Source: Rhizobium sp. NLR16a (lineage in GTDB: Bacteria; Pseudomonadota; Alphaproteobacteria; Rhizobiales; Rhizobiaceae). From it: DNA of 64,000 nt. A program made the translations under genes and the position numbers. Shown here one piece after another: positions 54,409-62,335 of this stretch (its first letter is position 1; every line of letters starts with the position of its first letter). Where the stretch lies: NCBI RefSeq assembly GCF_017948245.1, contig NZ_CP072865.1, positions 2,691,501 through 2,755,500 of the forward strand, given 5' to 3'. Under the pieces are notes generated by a model. That model saw nothing but the letters and a program-made list of their open reading frames with translations. It was not told where the DNA came from and searched no databases.

Positions 54409-55314
54409 TCACACCATCTCGGTTACCATCTTGCCGACTTCGGCAAAGATCAGGTTGAGCTCCTTGGCCGGCACGGTCGCCTCGGCGATATAGACGGCTG
54501 CGACGATCGGGCCGCGGTCGGGCGGCCAGATGACGGCGATGTCGCCGAGGGAGCCGTTTTGGCCGGTGCCGGTCTTGTCGCCGACCTTCCAATCGGCAGG
54601 CAGGCCGGCCCGCAGCCGCTCCTTGCCCGTGGTGCTTGCCACCAGCCAGGCGATCAGCTTGTCGCAAGAGGCCCCAGTCAGCACCGAACCGAGCGTCAGA
54701 TTGCCGAGCGTATCGAGCATCGCGTCGGGTGCCGTCGTGTCGCGCGGATCGCCCTTGCGACCCTCGTTCAGTGTCGGTTCGGTGCGGTCGAGACGGGTCG
54801 TGCCGTCGCCGATCGAGCGCAGCCAGTCGGTCAGCGCCGGCGGACCGCCGAAACTTTCGAGCAGCAGGTTGCCGGCGGTGTTGTCGCTAACGGTCACCGC
54901 CGCCTCGCAGAGTTCGGCGAGGGTCATGCCGTCGGCACCGGCGTGTTTTTCGCTGACCGGCGAATAGTCGACGAGCTTGTCGCTACCGTAGGTCACCCGC
55001 CGCTCGAGGCTCTCCTGCCCCTTGTCGGCGCGGGCAAGGACGAAGCCTGCGGCCAGCGCCTTGAAGGTGCTGCACATCGGAAAGGCCTCGCTGCCGCGAT
55101 AGCCGAAGGAGATGCTCGTCTGGGTATCGAGCACCGAGACGCCGAGACGGCCGCCGGTGCGCTTTTCGAGCGCGGCAAGGCGATGCTCGATATTGTCGTC
55201 GCCCTCCCCGGCAGTTTCCTGCGCATTGGCGGCACGCGCCAGCGTGGACAGGCTCAAAGCAGGCAGGCAGAGTACCGAGCCGATCAGCGTGCGGCGAGTA
55301 AGGCTGATATCCAT
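54409..55314 (-). CDS. Class A beta-lactamase
   Basis: A 301-residue enzyme with a Tat-type signal (SLTRRTLIGSVLCLPALS, cut near ARA). Catalytic motifs are complete: S82-x-x-K85 (MCSTFK), SDN at 143-145, the omega-loop Glu179 in TEPTLNEG and KTGTG from 247. It hydrolyses beta-lactams in the periplasm. GGAGGAATTC precedes the ATG. A CsoR/FrmR-type gene lies upstream, with 20-bp tandem repeats in between. Its 3' end is duplicated at 51892. Confidence 0.95.
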   Translation of the reverse strand: MDISLTRRTLIGSVLCLPALSLSTLARAANAQETAGEGDDNIEHRLAALEKRTGGRLGVSVLDTQTSISFGYRGSEAFPMCSTFKALAAGFVLARADKGQESLERRVTYGSDKLVDYSPVSEKHAGADGMTLAELCEAAVTVSDNTAGNLLLESFGGPPALTDWLRSIGDGTTRLDRTEPTLNEGRKGDPRDTTAPDAMLDTLGNLTLGSVLTGASCDKLIAWLVASTTGKERLRAGLPADWKVGDKTGTGQNGSLGDIAVIWPPDRGPIVAAVYIAEATVPAKELNLIFAEVGKMVTEMV

Positions 55315-55375
55315 GAATTCCTCCGACGATTCGGAGAATAGAGCTAAGGACCGATTGCGGCGGCATCTCGTCCCC

Positions 55376-55436
55376 GCTGCAACTTGTTGTCAGCTGCTGC
55401 AACTTGTTGTCAGCTGCTGCAACCTTGTTGAGCAGC
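55376..55436. repeat. 20-bp tandem repeats upstream of the beta-lactamase
   Basis: The unit GCTGCAACTTGTTGTCAGCT is present twice exactly (55376-55395, 55396-55415) and a third time with one inserted C and a changed end (55416-55436). Each unit contains the palindrome CAACTTGTTG. The array ends 62 bases before the lactamase ATG, a place for regulator binding. Confidence 0.8.
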
Positions 55437-55464
55437 GGCGATTTCGTCCTCCGCCCGCAGCCGA

Positions 55465-55779
55465 TCAGGCGGCGCGCGTGACCTCGACCGTCACATGCGA
55501 CAATTCTTCAAGCGCCGAAAGCCTGCCCTTGTAGAACGCCGGCTCGTGCGGCTGCGGGGTGACGATGGCGACGATTGCCGCGTGATGGCCGGGGCGCAGG
55601 TGATCGTCCAAAACCTCGCTGGTCAGCCCGGTCAGCGCGCCCCGAATGGAGGCGAGCAGTTGCAGGATTTCGCCGCAGGGGCGTTCAGCCTCGAGCGCCC
55701 GCTCGACGGCTTCCAGCCGCCCCTTCAGGCGGCTGACGCGGGCAACGAGCTTCTTCTTCTGCAGAGTGGGGTGGGACAT
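55465..55779 (-). CDS. CsoR/RcnR/FrmR-type metal- or formaldehyde-sensing repressor
   Basis: A 104-residue all-helical protein: MSHPTLQKKKLVARVSRLKGRLEAVERALEAERPCGEIL with the sensing Cys35 and the N-terminal His3, then EVLDDHLRPG with His ligands. The Cys-His pattern fits FrmR/RcnR/DmeR rather than copper CsoR (which needs Cys-His-Cys). It would bind the G-tract operator 19 bases upstream of its own start. No obvious metal exporter or formaldehyde detoxification gene is adjacent. Confidence 0.85.
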   Translation of the reverse strand: MSHPTLQKKKLVARVSRLKGRLEAVERALEAERPCGEILQLLASIRGALTGLTSEVLDDHLRPGHHAAIVAIVTPQPHEPAFYKGRLSALEELSHVTVEVTRAA

Positions 55780-55797
55780 CGCAGACCTTCGTTTAGT

Positions 55798-55813
55798 ATA
55801 GGGGGTATCCTAT
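55798..55813. promoter_or_regulatory. G-tract operator of the CsoR/FrmR-type repressor
   Basis: ATAGG-GGGTAT-CCTAT: a G-tract flanked by AT-rich inverted repeats, as in operators of RcnR, DmeR and FrmR repressors. Confidence 0.6.
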
Positions 55814-56056
55814 TGGCGTTCTCGGCTGGATTCGAGGGTCTGACATGTTTCAGCGTCATGCGCTCACGCCATTGACAAATGCCGCGTTTGCGGCGATGGA
55901 TGCTGCATGATCAAGAACGTGCACCAGAGCCGCTCGTATTTTTGGCTGTACCTGTAAAGGGCGGCCGGACAGATCATATTGTCAACAAGCCGCCGTCAGG
56001 CGGCTTTGTTGTATCGGCAGCGTCCTGACGGCAGATTATCAAAGGACGCGAAGACC
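55814..56056 (+). other. Region downstream of the operator with two tiny overlapping ORFs
   Basis: On the plus strand an ATG at 55845 opens a 21-codon frame (MFQRHALTPLTNAAFAAMD...) whose TGA overlaps the ATG (55907) of a 16-codon frame (MIKNVHQSRSYFWLYL, stop at 55955-55957). Neither has a clear binding site. They may be the remains of the gene once controlled by the operator, or leader peptides; nothing firmer can be said. Confidence 0.3.
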
Positions 56057-56551
56057 ATGACCGAAATCGAAGACAGCGAAATTTCACTGATGCGGCCATC
56101 GGTGGTGACGATCCGCACCGCCAAACCGCGCGATCTGCCCGAGCTCAACGACATGATCGCCCTGCTTGCCGCCCATCACGGCGATGCGGCCGCCACGACG
56201 CCGGAGCAATTGGAGCGCGACCTGTTCGGCCCGCTGCCCTGGATTACCGCGCTTGTCGCCGAAACCGGCGAAGGGCTGATCGGCTACGCGATTCTGGTGC
56301 CGCTCTACAGGGCGCAGGAAGGCAAGCGCGGCATGGACCTGCACCATCTCTTCGTGCGCGACGGCCATCGCGGCCATGGCACCGGCCAGTTGCTCGTCGA
56401 CCGGGCCCGCGAGACGGCGCGCAATGCCGGCTGCGGCTACCTTTCCGTCAGCGCCGCGACCGGCAATGTGCTCGCCCACCGCTTCTACGAACAGATGGAT
56501 TTCACGCCGAGGCCGGTGACCGGCATGCGTTACATGCAGTCGATCGCTTAA
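56057..56551 (+). CDS. GNAT acetyltransferase
   Basis: A 164-residue GNAT protein starting MTEIEDSEISLMRPSVVTIRTAKPRDLPEL (in parts), with MDLHHLFVRDGHRGHGTGQLLVDRA as the acetyl-CoA binding motif (R-G-H-G-T-G) and FYEQMDF near the end. The family resembles spermine/spermidine-type N-acetyltransferases, but the substrate is unknown. AAAGGACGCGAAGACC precedes the ATG. Confidence 0.87.
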   Translation: MTEIEDSEISLMRPSVVTIRTAKPRDLPELNDMIALLAAHHGDAAATTPEQLERDLFGPLPWITALVAETGEGLIGYAILVPLYRAQEGKRGMDLHHLFVRDGHRGHGTGQLLVDRARETARNAGCGYLSVSAATGNVLAHRFYEQMDFTPRPVTGMRYMQSIA

Positions 56552-56593
56552 CCGCGTCGCGGGTCTAAGTCTTTGTTGTCATGAGGAGATTGC

Positions 56594-57223
56594 ATGCCTG
56601 ACTTCAAACTCCATTGCTTCGCTCTCTCGGGGAACGCCTACAAGGTCGCCCTCTTCTTCGCCCTTGCCGGCATCGAGTGGGAGAGCATTTTCGTCGATTA
56701 TCTCGGCGGTGAAACGCGAACCGAACAATGGCGAGAAACCATCAACGAACAGGGCGAGGCGCCCGTCCTCGAACATGGGCAAACGAAGATCAGCCAATCG
56801 GGGGTCATCCTCGACTACTTGTCAGAGGTGACGGGGCAGTTTGGGGCGCAGACAGCCGAAGAACGGCGCGAGATCATGCGCTGGATCCTTTTCGACAACC
56901 ATAAATTCACGAGCTATTACGCGACCCTGAGGTTCATTTACGGCCTTCAGAAGAGCGGCGAGACACCGGTCGTCGAGTTTTTGAGGCTGCGGGCCAAGGC
57001 TGCCTATGCAATTGTCGACGGCCACCTTGCCCACCGGGCCTTTATGGTCGGGAGCCGCCTGACAATCGCAGACCTCTCCTTGGCAGGCTACGTCTTCATG
57101 CCAGAGGAAACCGGGATTGATCACAGCGCCTATCCGGCTATCGCGGCCTGGAAAGACCGGATCAGCAGCATGCCCGGCTGGCGCCATCCCTATGATCTGA
57201 TGCCGGGTCCCACCTCCCTTTAA
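56594..57223 (+). CDS. Glutathione S-transferase family protein
   Basis: A 209-residue GST: thioredoxin fold at the N-terminus (FKLHCFALSGNAYKVALFFAL, cis-Pro in EAPVLEHG, QSGVILDYLSE) and an all-helical C-terminal domain with the capping motif LTIADLSLAGYVF. It conjugates or transfers glutathione, substrate unknown. TGAGGAGATTGC precedes the ATG. Confidence 0.9.
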   Translation: MPDFKLHCFALSGNAYKVALFFALAGIEWESIFVDYLGGETRTEQWRETINEQGEAPVLEHGQTKISQSGVILDYLSEVTGQFGAQTAEERREIMRWILFDNHKFTSYYATLRFIYGLQKSGETPVVEFLRLRAKAAYAIVDGHLAHRAFMVGSRLTIADLSLAGYVFMPEETGIDHSAYPAIAAWKDRISSMPGWRHPYDLMPGPTSL

Positions 57224-57257
57224 GGGGGCGCATGAAGGCAGGGCCTAGCCATGTTGT

Positions 57258-58172
57258 CTAACGCCCCGGCACGGCCTTCAAATAGGCGGCGATCGCCTCG
57301 CGGTCGGCAGCCGGCAGGCGGGCGATGTTCTGCTGCACATCGACCATCGAACCGCCGACGGAATCGAAATCGGGCGTGAAGCCGGTTTCGAGGTAGTTGG
57401 CGATATCGGCCTCGCTCCAGCCGCCGATGCTCTTGGAGGCCGGGGTGATATCGGGTATGCGCCCCTTCCCCTCGGGGTTAGGAGCGCCGGCGAGCCACAA
57501 ATCGGCCTGGAAGCCGCCGAGCCCATTGCGCGGCGTGTGGCACTCGCCGCAATGGCCGGGGCCTTCGACGAGATACTGCCCGCGCTTGATCTTGTCGTCG
57601 TTCTTGGCGAGCGCGACGCGCGGCTGATCGTTGAAATAGAGGAATTTCCAGCCGCCGAGCGCAAGGCGGATGTTGTAAGGAAAGGGCAGTTCATGCGGGG
57701 GCGCGACGTTGGCGCTCTTCGGCAGGGTCTTCAGGAAGGCGAAGAGATCGTTGACGTCCTTGTCGCTCATGCGGGAATAGGAGCCATAGGGAAAAGACGG
57801 GTAAAGATGCTGGCCATCCGGGCCGACGCCGCGCTTCATCGCATTGCCGAATTCGGCCAGCGTCCAGGCGCCGATGCCGGCCTTTTCATCCGGCGAAATG
57901 TTCGGCACGTGGAAGGTGCCGAACGGGCTCTTCAGCGCCAGGCCGCCCGACAGCGTCAGCCTGGCATCGCCTTCGGAACCGGGTGCTGAATGACAGCTGA
58001 CGCAGCCGCCCGCCCGGAAGACCATCTCACCGTTTGCCGGATCCGGCGCGCCGAGACCGGCCCAATGGCTCTCCGGCAGCGGATCGGGCGCGGTGACGAG
58101 ATAGAAGGCGCCGCCGCCGAGAACGACGACGCCGATCAGACAGAGCAGAAACCGGATGAACCTGCGGATCAT
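57258..58172 (-). CDS. Membrane-anchored di-heme cytochrome c
   Basis: 304 residues with an N-terminal anchor (IRFLLCLIGVVVLGGGAFYLV) and two cytochrome c domains with heme motifs GGCVSCHSAPG and HCGECHTPRNG and the expected distal Met segments (YPSFPYGSYSRM). Similar subunits serve quinoprotein or flavin dehydrogenases (alcohol, aldehyde, gluconate). GGGAGGCGGAGC precedes the ATG at 58172. It forms a pair with the cytochrome c' gene upstream and may carry electrons from a periplasmic dehydrogenase. Confidence 0.92.
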   Translation of the reverse strand: MIRRFIRFLLCLIGVVVLGGGAFYLVTAPDPLPESHWAGLGAPDPANGEMVFRAGGCVSCHSAPGSEGDARLTLSGGLALKSPFGTFHVPNISPDEKAGIGAWTLAEFGNAMKRGVGPDGQHLYPSFPYGSYSRMSDKDVNDLFAFLKTLPKSANVAPPHELPFPYNIRLALGGWKFLYFNDQPRVALAKNDDKIKRGQYLVEGPGHCGECHTPRNGLGGFQADLWLAGAPNPEGKGRIPDITPASKSIGGWSEADIANYLETGFTPDFDSVGGSMVDVQQNIARLPAADREAIAAYLKAVPGR

Positions 58173-58306
58173 GCTCCGCCTCCCTTTTTCCGAGATTTTC
58201 CTGTGCGGAACGATTCGGCACCAGCCCACACGCGGAGAACAAGGTGATCCGCGCCAGCGGCCAGGCCGGCGCGGATCGCGCATCAAGTTCCAGATCGAAC
58301 GGTCTA

Positions 58307-58747
58307 TCAATTCTTGATACGATAGGCCTTGTGACAGCCGCCGCAATTGGCGCCGAGGGTGTTTATGGTCGCGCCGACAGCGGCGGCATCGGCCGGAAGC
58401 TGAGCCAGCGCGGTCTCGGCGTCAGTCGAGAGCTTTGCGGCACGCGCCTTGAAGTCGTCCATGTTTTCCCAGACCTTCGGGCTGACCTCGGGATCGTTCA
58501 TATCGCTGCCCGGATTGAACTGATCGGGGAAAACCTTGGCGGTGGCGGCGATCGTCGTCAGCGCCGCCTTTACCGTCTCGGCATCATAGGGCTTCTCGCC
58601 CTTGGCGATGGCGGCCATGGCGCCCGCCGAACCGCCGATCTTCTTCATCAGCGCAATGCGCGAATCATGGGTGCCATCGGCGGCGGTCACCGACCCGAAG
58701 GCGATGCCGGCCATCGCTGCGGCGGCAGCTACTGCTTTCCAATTCAT
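58307..58747 (-). CDS. Cytochrome c' (c-556 family)
   Basis: A 146-residue secreted four-helix cytochrome: signal peptide WKAVAAAAAMAGIAFGSVTA, SRIALMKKIGGSAGAM and the C-terminal heme site NCGGCHKAYRIKN. Cytochromes c' bind NO and CO and are periplasmic; a role in nitrosative stress or electron transfer is likely. GGAGAGGAAAT precedes the ATG at 58747. The di-heme cytochrome gene follows after 134 bases. Confidence 0.93.
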   Translation of the reverse strand: MNWKAVAAAAAMAGIAFGSVTAADGTHDSRIALMKKIGGSAGAMAAIAKGEKPYDAETVKAALTTIAATAKVFPDQFNPGSDMNDPEVSPKVWENMDDFKARAAKLSTDAETALAQLPADAAAVGATINTLGANCGGCHKAYRIKN

Positions 58748-58888
58748 ATTTCCTCTCCGTTTTCTCAGCATTGTTGCTGGGGCCAAGGCGGCCGATGGCC
58801 AATCTGCACCGGGAGCATGACAAAATCCATGCGTCCAGGCAGTCACGTTTTGCCGGAGGGTCATAAAAACAATGTGATAACCGGCGTC

Positions 58889-59524
58889 TCAGGTGGTTTT
58901 CCAACCTTGCCAGAGGCTGAAAGCGGAGACCGCAACCAGGAGCAGTCCGGCGCAACGGCCGACAAAGGCCGTGGCGTCGGGATTTGCCACCAGCAGGTCG
59001 CGGCTGCGGCCTGCCGTCATCGCCAGCGTTCCGTAAACGGCGAACTGCGTGACGATAGTCATGGCGCCCATGATCACACCCTGCATCCAGACCGGGCCAT
59101 ATTCCGGTCTCAGGAACTGCGGGTAGACCGCGAACATGAAAATATAGGCCTTGGGATTGACGAGACAGGTGACGGCGCCCTGGCAGAAGGCGCGCCAGCC
59201 AGAGCGCGCCGTCGCCGGCCCGACCACCTCGACGGTGATCGAACTGCGCATCAGCGAAACGCCAATCCAGATCATATAACCGACGCCGGCAAAGAGCAGC
59301 AGGTTGAAGAGCTGCGGCAGCATGGTGACGAGCACGCCGACGCCGGCCGCGCCATAGGCCGAATGCACGGCGCCGCCCGCCATGATACCGCCCGTTGCCG
59401 CGAGCCCCCGCCTGATACCGCCGGTCAGCGAATTGGCAAGCACGAAGAGCATGTCCATGCCCGGCACGATGATGATGCCGAAGAGAAGGGTGAAGAATAG
59501 CCAGAGGTTTTCATGGTAATTCAT
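58889..59524 (-). CDS. LysE/RhtB family amino-acid exporter
   Basis: A 211-residue protein with six membrane helices: WLFFTLLFGIIIVPGMDMLFVLANSLTGGIRRGLAATGG (in parts; the P-G-x-D motif of RhtB), NLLLFAGVGYMIWIGVSLMRS and CLVNPKAYIFMFAVYPQF (conserved NPK). It exports amino acids or homoserine-like compounds. Divergent from the WYL regulator, whose operator lies between. Confidence 0.9.
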   Translation of the reverse strand: MNYHENLWLFFTLLFGIIIVPGMDMLFVLANSLTGGIRRGLAATGGIMAGGAVHSAYGAAGVGVLVTMLPQLFNLLLFAGVGYMIWIGVSLMRSSITVEVVGPATARSGWRAFCQGAVTCLVNPKAYIFMFAVYPQFLRPEYGPVWMQGVIMGAMTIVTQFAVYGTLAMTAGRSRDLLVANPDATAFVGRCAGLLLVAVSAFSLWQGWKTT

Positions 59525-59611
59525 GTCAGTTGCCACCCTCAGTTCCGCGGGCCACTTTCAAAAGGCCCCGATTGATTTCAATCCGATAGGCGGGTCTATA
59601 CGCAAACCCAA

Positions 59612-59629
59612 CTGACAGTGTATTGTCAG
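59612..59629. promoter_or_regulatory. Palindromic operator between LysE and WYL genes
   Basis: CTGACA-GTGTAT-TGTCAG: perfect 6-bp arms, 6-base spacer, 88 bases from the LysE start and 25 bases before the WYL-regulator ATG. Likely the regulator's site. Confidence 0.6.
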
Positions 59630-59653
59630 GAGCGTGAGGATGGAGAGACAAGA

Positions 59654-60346
59654 ATGCGCAAGGCCTCGCGGCTTTTCGAGATCATCCAGATCCTGAGGCT
59701 CGCCAGAAAACCGATGACGGCGGCTGTCATGGCCGAGACGCTCGAAGTGACCGTGCGCTCGATCTATCGCGACATCGCCGCCCTTCAGGCAATGCGGGTG
59801 CCGATCGAAGGCGGGCGCGGCATCGGATACATCATGCGGCCGGGCTTCGACCTGCCGCCCCTGATGTTCTCGATCGAGGAGATGGAGGCGATCGTTCTGT
59901 CGCTGGCGCTGCTCGAACGTACGGGCGACGAGGAGCTGAAGCAGGCCGCCCGCCGGGTCAACCGGAAGATATCAGGCGCCGTGCCGGCGCCGCTGCGCGA
60001 GGCGCTGGACAACAAGGCGCTTTATGCCTGGGGCTCGACCGTGCAGCCGGTGGGCTTCGACCTTGCGATCGTGCGCCGGGCGATCCGCGACGAACGCAAG
60101 CTGACGCTCGCCTATCGCGACGAGCTCGGCCGCGCCAGCGAGCGGACGGTGCAGCCGATCGCGCTGATCTACTATTCGCAGACCGCCAATATCGTCGCCT
60201 GGTGCGAACTGCGCCAGGCAATCCGCAATTTCCGCAGCGACCGGGTGGAGCGTTGCGATGCGAGCGACGATTTCTTCAAGGGCGACGGTGACCGGCTGCG
60301 GCAATTGTGGACGAGCGGGTGGGCGGAAAAGGCTGTGACGGTGTGA
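59654..60346 (+). CDS. YafY-type HTH/WYL transcriptional regulator
   Basis: A 230-residue regulator starting MRKASRLFEIIQILRLARKPMTAAVMAE, an HTH_11 domain (LEVTVRSIYRDIAALQAMRVPIEGGRGIGYIM) followed by a WYL domain in the C-terminal half (LAYRDELGRASERTVQPIALIYYSQTANIVAWCELRQAIRNFRSDR, in parts). WYL domains bind a ligand, often a nucleotide or oligonucleotide. GGAGAGACAAGA precedes the ATG. It probably represses the divergent LysE gene and itself. Confidence 0.9.
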   Translation: MRKASRLFEIIQILRLARKPMTAAVMAETLEVTVRSIYRDIAALQAMRVPIEGGRGIGYIMRPGFDLPPLMFSIEEMEAIVLSLALLERTGDEELKQAARRVNRKISGAVPAPLREALDNKALYAWGSTVQPVGFDLAIVRRAIRDERKLTLAYRDELGRASERTVQPIALIYYSQTANIVAWCELRQAIRNFRSDRVERCDASDDFFKGDGDRLRQLWTSGWAEKAVTV

Positions 60347-60394
60347 AATCAGCTACTTGGCCAATCATCGACGCGTCGGTTGACGTTGAGCGCT

Positions 60395-60530
60395 GCCCCT
60401 CACCCTAACCCTCTCCCCGTAAAAACGGGGAGAGGGGACGTGCCCTGCGAGAGGCCTGCGAGGAGTGGCGAGGCCGCGGCATGTTCCCTTCTCCCCGCGT
60501 GCGGGAGAAGGTGGCGGCAGCCGGATGAGG
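60395..60530. repeat. REP-like double hairpin element
   Basis: Outer arms GCCCCTCA / TGAGGGGC enclose two hairpins: CCTCTCCCCGT/ACGGGGAGAGG (60410-60420 and 60425-60435) and CCTTCTCCC/GGGAGAAGG (60487-60495 and 60503-60511). Typical of dispersed rhizobial palindromic elements at gene ends; here between two convergent genes. Confidence 0.75.
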
Positions 60531-60550
60531 GGCACGCGGCGATCTCTGGC

Positions 60551-61396
60551 CTAATAAGCCAGCGTGCGGTTCTCCTCGCGGCCGAAGCCGCGGATATCGA
60601 TGCGGTCAGGGTGGAGTTCGACAATCGCGAAGGCGTTTTCACTTTCGGTGTCGACTACGCCCTTGAAATTGACGAAGTGGCAGGCGCCGGCCTTGGCGTA
60701 ATTGCCGACGTGGTCGTGACCGTTGAGATAGGCGACGACATTGGCATGAGAGGCGAGCAGCGCGACGATGCGCTCGCTGTCCCACATGCCGTGCTCACTT
60801 GGCGGATGCACGGGATAGTGATTCATGACGATCACCTTCTCGCCGGTCGCAGCTGCCTCTGCGATTTCATCGCCTAGCCAGGCGAACTGCACGTCGCTCA
60901 GCGCAGCATTCCACCGATGGGCATTCCTGGCGCCTTTCTCCTCCAGCTCGGCCAGCATTTGCGCGGCAAGGGCGCGGTGCGGATGGCCATCGGGCGGCGC
61001 GAAGGTGCTGACCTCATTGCCGTCGAGCACGACGAAGCGCCAGCCGTGGCGGGAAAAACTGTAATAGGGCGACGGCATGCCGAGACGCGCGGCGACTTCG
61101 GAGAGATGCCCCGCCGAGACGGAGAAATCGTGATTGCCGAGCAGGAAGAGCGCCTCGTGCCTCAGCTTGCCGTAGACCGGCAGGATGTCGTCGAAGCTCC
61201 TGAAGCTGCGGTCAATGATATCGCCGAGCGTCATGACGAAGCTCAATTCCCAGCCGTTAAAGACCTCGATCGCCTGGGCGACCTTGGCGAGGCTGTTGGC
61301 GTAATAGCGGTCCATGGCCGCATGCGGAGGGATCGCCGCATATTGCGGATCGGCGATGATGCCGAAGCGGAGCGGGGAAACATCGGAAGAGGACAT
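60551..61396 (-). CDS. Calcineurin-like metallophosphoesterase
   Basis: A 281-residue enzyme with the five metal motifs: GIIADPQYA, TLGDIIDR, LLGNHDF, VIVMNHYPVHP and YLNGHDHVGNY. The sequence resembles Mn-dependent ADP-ribose/CDP-alcohol pyrophosphatases and should hydrolyse a phosphate diester or pyrophosphate in the cytoplasm. The ribosome site is weak. Confidence 0.9.
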   Translation of the reverse strand: MSSSDVSPLRFGIIADPQYAAIPPHAAMDRYYANSLAKVAQAIEVFNGWELSFVMTLGDIIDRSFRSFDDILPVYGKLRHEALFLLGNHDFSVSAGHLSEVAARLGMPSPYYSFSRHGWRFVVLDGNEVSTFAPPDGHPHRALAAQMLAELEEKGARNAHRWNAALSDVQFAWLGDEIAEAAATGEKVIVMNHYPVHPPSEHGMWDSERIVALLASHANVVAYLNGHDHVGNYAKAGACHFVNFKGVVDTESENAFAIVELHPDRIDIRGFGREENRTLAY

Positions 61397-61447
61397 CGAG
61401 CGTGATTAGGATCGGCCGGTGACAGGGATGTGACGGCTCGCGGCACG

Positions 61448-61478
61448 AAAACACCCGACGTTCGGAGAACGCCGGGTG
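61448..61478 (-). terminator. Terminator of sodB
   Basis: CACCCGACGTT (61452-61462) pairs with AACGCCGGGTG (61468-61478), one mismatch, loop 5; the minus-strand product continues TTTTCG. 43 bases beyond the sod stop. Confidence 0.75.
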
Positions 61479-61520
61479 CGAAATCGAGAGATCGCCGCGG
61501 CTGGCGGCGAGACCGGGCGC

Positions 61521-62123
61521 TTACTTCGTGGCTTCTTCGTAACGTTCCAGGACGTAGTCCCAGTTGATCAGGCTATCGATGAAGGCTTCGAGATATTTCG
61601 GGCGGGCGTTGCGATAGTCGATGTAATAGGAGTGTTCCCAGACGTCGACGCCGAGGATCGGCGTGGCGCCATGGACGAGCGGGTTTTCGCCGTTCGGGGT
61701 CTTGGAGATTTCGAGCTTGCCGTTCTTGACGGAAACCCAGGCCCAGCCGGAGCCGAACTGGGTGGCGCCGGCATTGGCGAAATCGGCCTTGAACTTGTCA
61801 TAGCCGCCGAGATCGGAGGCGAAGGCCGCTTCGAGCTTGCCCGGCAGCTTGTTGCCGCCGCCGCCCTTCTTCATCCATTTCCAGAAATGAATGTGATTGT
61901 AGTGCTGGGCGGCGTTGTTGAAGAGGCCGGCATTGGTGCCGAAGGACTTCTTCACGACCTCTTCGAGCGAGAGGTCCGAAAGGCCGGCTTCGGCGGCGAG
62001 CTTGTTGCCGTTGTCGACATAGGCCTTGTGGTGCTTGTCGTGGTGAAACTCCAGCGTTTCCTTCGACATGAAGGGGGCAAGCGCTTCGTAATCATAGGGA
62101 AGTTCAGGCAATTCGAAAGCCAT
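61521..62123 (-). CDS. sodB: Superoxide dismutase, Fe/Mn family (Fe-type)
   Basis: A 200-residue cytoplasmic SOD. Metal ligands: His in EFHHDKHHKAYVDN, His in NAAQHYNHIHFW, Asp in LGVDVWEHSYYIDY and the His of that motif. GATQFGSGWAW carries the Gln typical of Fe-type or cambialistic enzymes. It removes superoxide. AGAGGAGATCTGAC precedes the ATG at 62123. Confidence 0.95.
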   Translation of the reverse strand: MAFELPELPYDYEALAPFMSKETLEFHHDKHHKAYVDNGNKLAAEAGLSDLSLEEVVKKSFGTNAGLFNNAAQHYNHIHFWKWMKKGGGGNKLPGKLEAAFASDLGGYDKFKADFANAGATQFGSGWAWVSVKNGKLEISKTPNGENPLVHGATPILGVDVWEHSYYIDYRNARPKYLEAFIDSLINWDYVLERYEEATK

Positions 62124-62335
62124 GTCAGATCTCCTCTTGGCAATAGATTGCGTCATCGGCAGGTGAGGCGGAACATAGGAGGGGAAAGGGGGAGAGGCAA
62201 CCGCCGAAATATCAAAAAACGACCGGACGGAGGAAAATTTGCCTCAGTTTCAGGGCGGGATTCGGGCGTGCAAAATCGCCGGCATGACGCCCCGAAAACC
62301 GCTTCACCGGCCACCGACATCAATGGAGATCCGGT

